A stretch of 42,500 nt of DNA from positions 1-42,500 of the forward strand of contig JAUCBJ010008124.1 in the NCBI GenBank assembly GCA_032718475.1, in the 5' to 3' direction. The position numbers were made by a program, and so were the translations under genes. This document shows positions 40,687 through 42,500 of the stretch, one piece after another (positions within the stretch are counted from its first letter, which is position 1; every line of letters begins with the position of its first letter). The notes under the pieces are model-generated. The model did not search any database. It was not told where the DNA came from and was given only the letters and a program-made list of their open reading frames with translations. The DNA comes from Nemertoderma westbladi (Eukaryota; Xenacoelomorpha; Nemertodermatida; Nemertodermatidae).

Positions 40687-42500
40687 ACCAAAGCCGCAGA
40701 GACCTGGAACACCAAGGCCACCAAAGCCGCAGAGACCTGGGACACCAAGGCCACCAAAGCCGCAGAGACCTGGAACACCAATGCCACCAAAGCCGCAGAG
40801 ACATGGTACACCAAGGCCACCAAAGCCGCAGAGACCTGGAACACCAAGGCCACCAAAGCCGCAGAGACCTGGAACACCAAGGCCACCAAAGCCGCAGAGA
40901 CCTGGAACACCAAGGCCACCAAAGCCGCAGAGACCTGGAACACCAAGGCCACCAAAGCCGCAGAGACCTGGAACACCAAGGCCACCAAAGCCGCAGAGAC
41001 CTGGTACACCAAGGCCACCAAAGCCGCAGAGACCTGGAACACCAAGGCCACCAAAGCCGCAGAGACCTGGAACACCAAGGCCACCAAAGCCGCAGAGACC
41101 TGGAACACCAAGGTCACCAAAGCCGCAGAGACCAGGAACACCGAGGCCACTAAAGCCGCAGAGACCTGGAACATCAAGGCCACCAAAGCCGCAGAGACCA
41201 GGAACACCGAGGCCACCAAGGCCGCAGAGACCTGGAACACCAAGGCCACCAAAGCCGCAGAGGCCTGGTACACCAAAGCCACCAAAGCCGCAGAGACCTG
41301 GAACACCAAGGCCACCAAAGCCGCAGAGACCAGGAACACCGAGGCCACCAAGGCCGCAGAGACCTGGAACACCAAGGCCACCAAAGCCGCAGAGGCCTGG
41401 TACACCAAGGCCACCAAAGCCGCAGAGACCTGGAACACCGAGGCCACCAAGGCCGCAGAGACCTGGAACACCAAGGCCACCAAAGCCGCAGAGGCCTGGT
41501 ACACCAAGGCCACCAAAGCCGCAGAGACCTGGAACACCAAGGCCACCAAAGCCGCAGAGACCAGGAACACCGAGGCCACCAAGGCCGCAGAGACCTGGAA
41601 CACCAAGGCCACCAAAGCCGCAGAGGCCTGGTACACCAAGGCCACCAAAGCCGCAGAGACCTGGAACATCAAGGCCACCAAAGCCGCATAGACCAGGAAC
41701 ACCGAGGCCACCAAGGCCGCAGAGACCTGGAACACCAAGGCCACCAAAGCCGCAGAGACCTGGTACACCAAGGCCACCAAAGCCGCAGAGACCTGGAACA
41801 CCAAGGCCACCAAAGCCGCAGAGACCTGGAACACCGAGGCCACCAAAGCCGCAGAGACCAGGAACACCGAGGCCACTAAAGCCGCAGAGACCTGGAACAC
41901 CAAGGCCACAAAAGCCACAGAGACCAGGAACACCGAGGCCACCAAAGCCGCAGAGACCTGGAACATCAAGGCCACCAAAGCCGCAGAGACCTGGAACACC
42001 GAGGCCACCAAAGCCGCAGAGACCAGGAACACCGAGGCCACTAAAGCCGCAGAGACCTGGAACACCAAGGCCACAAAAGCCGCAGAGACCAGGAACACCG
42101 AGGCCACTAAAGCCGCAGAGACCTGGAACACCAAGGCCACAAACGCCGCAGAGACCAGGAACACCGAGGCCACCAAGGCCGCAGAGACCTGGAACACCAA
42201 GGCCACCAAAGCCGCAGAGGCCTGGTACACCAAGGCCACCAAAGCCGCAGAGACCTGGAACACCAAGGCCACCAAAGCCGCAGAGACCAGGAACACCGAG
42301 GCCACCAAGGCCGCAGAGACCTGGAACACCAAGGCCACCAAAGCCGCAGAGGCCTGGTACACCAAGGCCACCAAAGCCGCAGAAACCTGGAACATCAAGG
42401 CCACCAAAGCCGCAGAGACCTGGAACACCAAGGCCACCAAAGCAGCAGAGACCTGGAACACCAAGGCCACCAAAGCCGCAGAGACCTGGAACACCAAGGC
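40687..42500. repeat. 33-bp minisatellite, right half (about 55 units to window end)
   Basis: Same unit as 22332-23247, starting with the ACCAA target duplication. Variant units (GAGGCCTGGTAC, ACCAGGAACACCGAGG) recur as a 132-bp four-unit block, for example AGGCCTGGTAC at 41261 and 41393, and at 41492 and 41624, with occasional 99-bp spacing. The minus-strand 607-codon frame and the plus-strand frames are by-products of a unit without stops in any frame. The array continues beyond the window. Confidence 0.97.

Noticed and set aside
1-42500. tRNA or rRNA genes
   Set aside because: I looked for A/B-box-like and TTCGAATCC-type motifs by eye and saw none; a covariance-model scan would be decisive.

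Overview
The window is animal genomic DNA made almost entirely of repeats and mobile elements; I see no host single-copy gene. It contains a BEL/Pao LTR retrotransposon, a superfamily known only from metazoans, and a Ty1/Copia element whose primer-binding site matches the 3' end of initiator-Met tRNA. There is also an apurinic-endonuclease-type LINE and several kilobase-scale minisatellites. A large, repeat-rich invertebrate genome fits best; I cannot name the species.

Layout. 1-5310: C-rich 56/57-bp minisatellite, open at the left window edge. 5761-10360: 115 units of a 40-bp minisatellite with no length change. 10766-11275: a dispersed element with BamHI-type palindromes, then a decayed 40-bp repeat. 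11321-13180: 62 units of a 30-bp minisatellite. 13181-14190: mostly unique. 14194-17134: a dead LINE (endonuclease plus reverse transcriptase) split by a 453-bp insertion with 52-bp perfect inverted repeats and a 12-bp target duplication. 17453-17775: G-rich minisatellite. 17830-18075: a second copy of the palindromic dispersed element. 18331-22230: pyrimidine-rich complex minisatellite containing a near-perfect 1,320-bp tandem duplication. 22332-23247 and 40687-42500: two halves of one 33-bp minisatellite.

The right half is a Russian-doll insertion. A Copia element (210-bp LTRs, intact 1,465-codon Gag-Pol) inserted into the 33-bp minisatellite and duplicated ACCAA. A 12.46-kb BEL/Pao element (546-bp LTRs) then inserted into the Copia 3' LTR and duplicated TAAAC. 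Removing both insertions and one copy of each duplication restores the LTR and the satellite phase exactly.

The BEL element is unusually large. It has a very long, repeat-rich gag broken at long G homopolymers; protease, reverse transcriptase and RNase H in one frame; and an integrase in another frame after a one-base slip. Its 2.6-kb 3' region holds a hairpin-forming 35-bp repeat array, a symmetric palindrome, and a broken accessory reading frame with two complete CCHC zinc knuckles and one partial. That accessory reading frame is the strongest candidate for something undescribed. A second puzzle is that the inner (necessarily younger) BEL LTRs differ at about 13 of 546 positions, while the outer Copia LTRs differ at 1 of 210.
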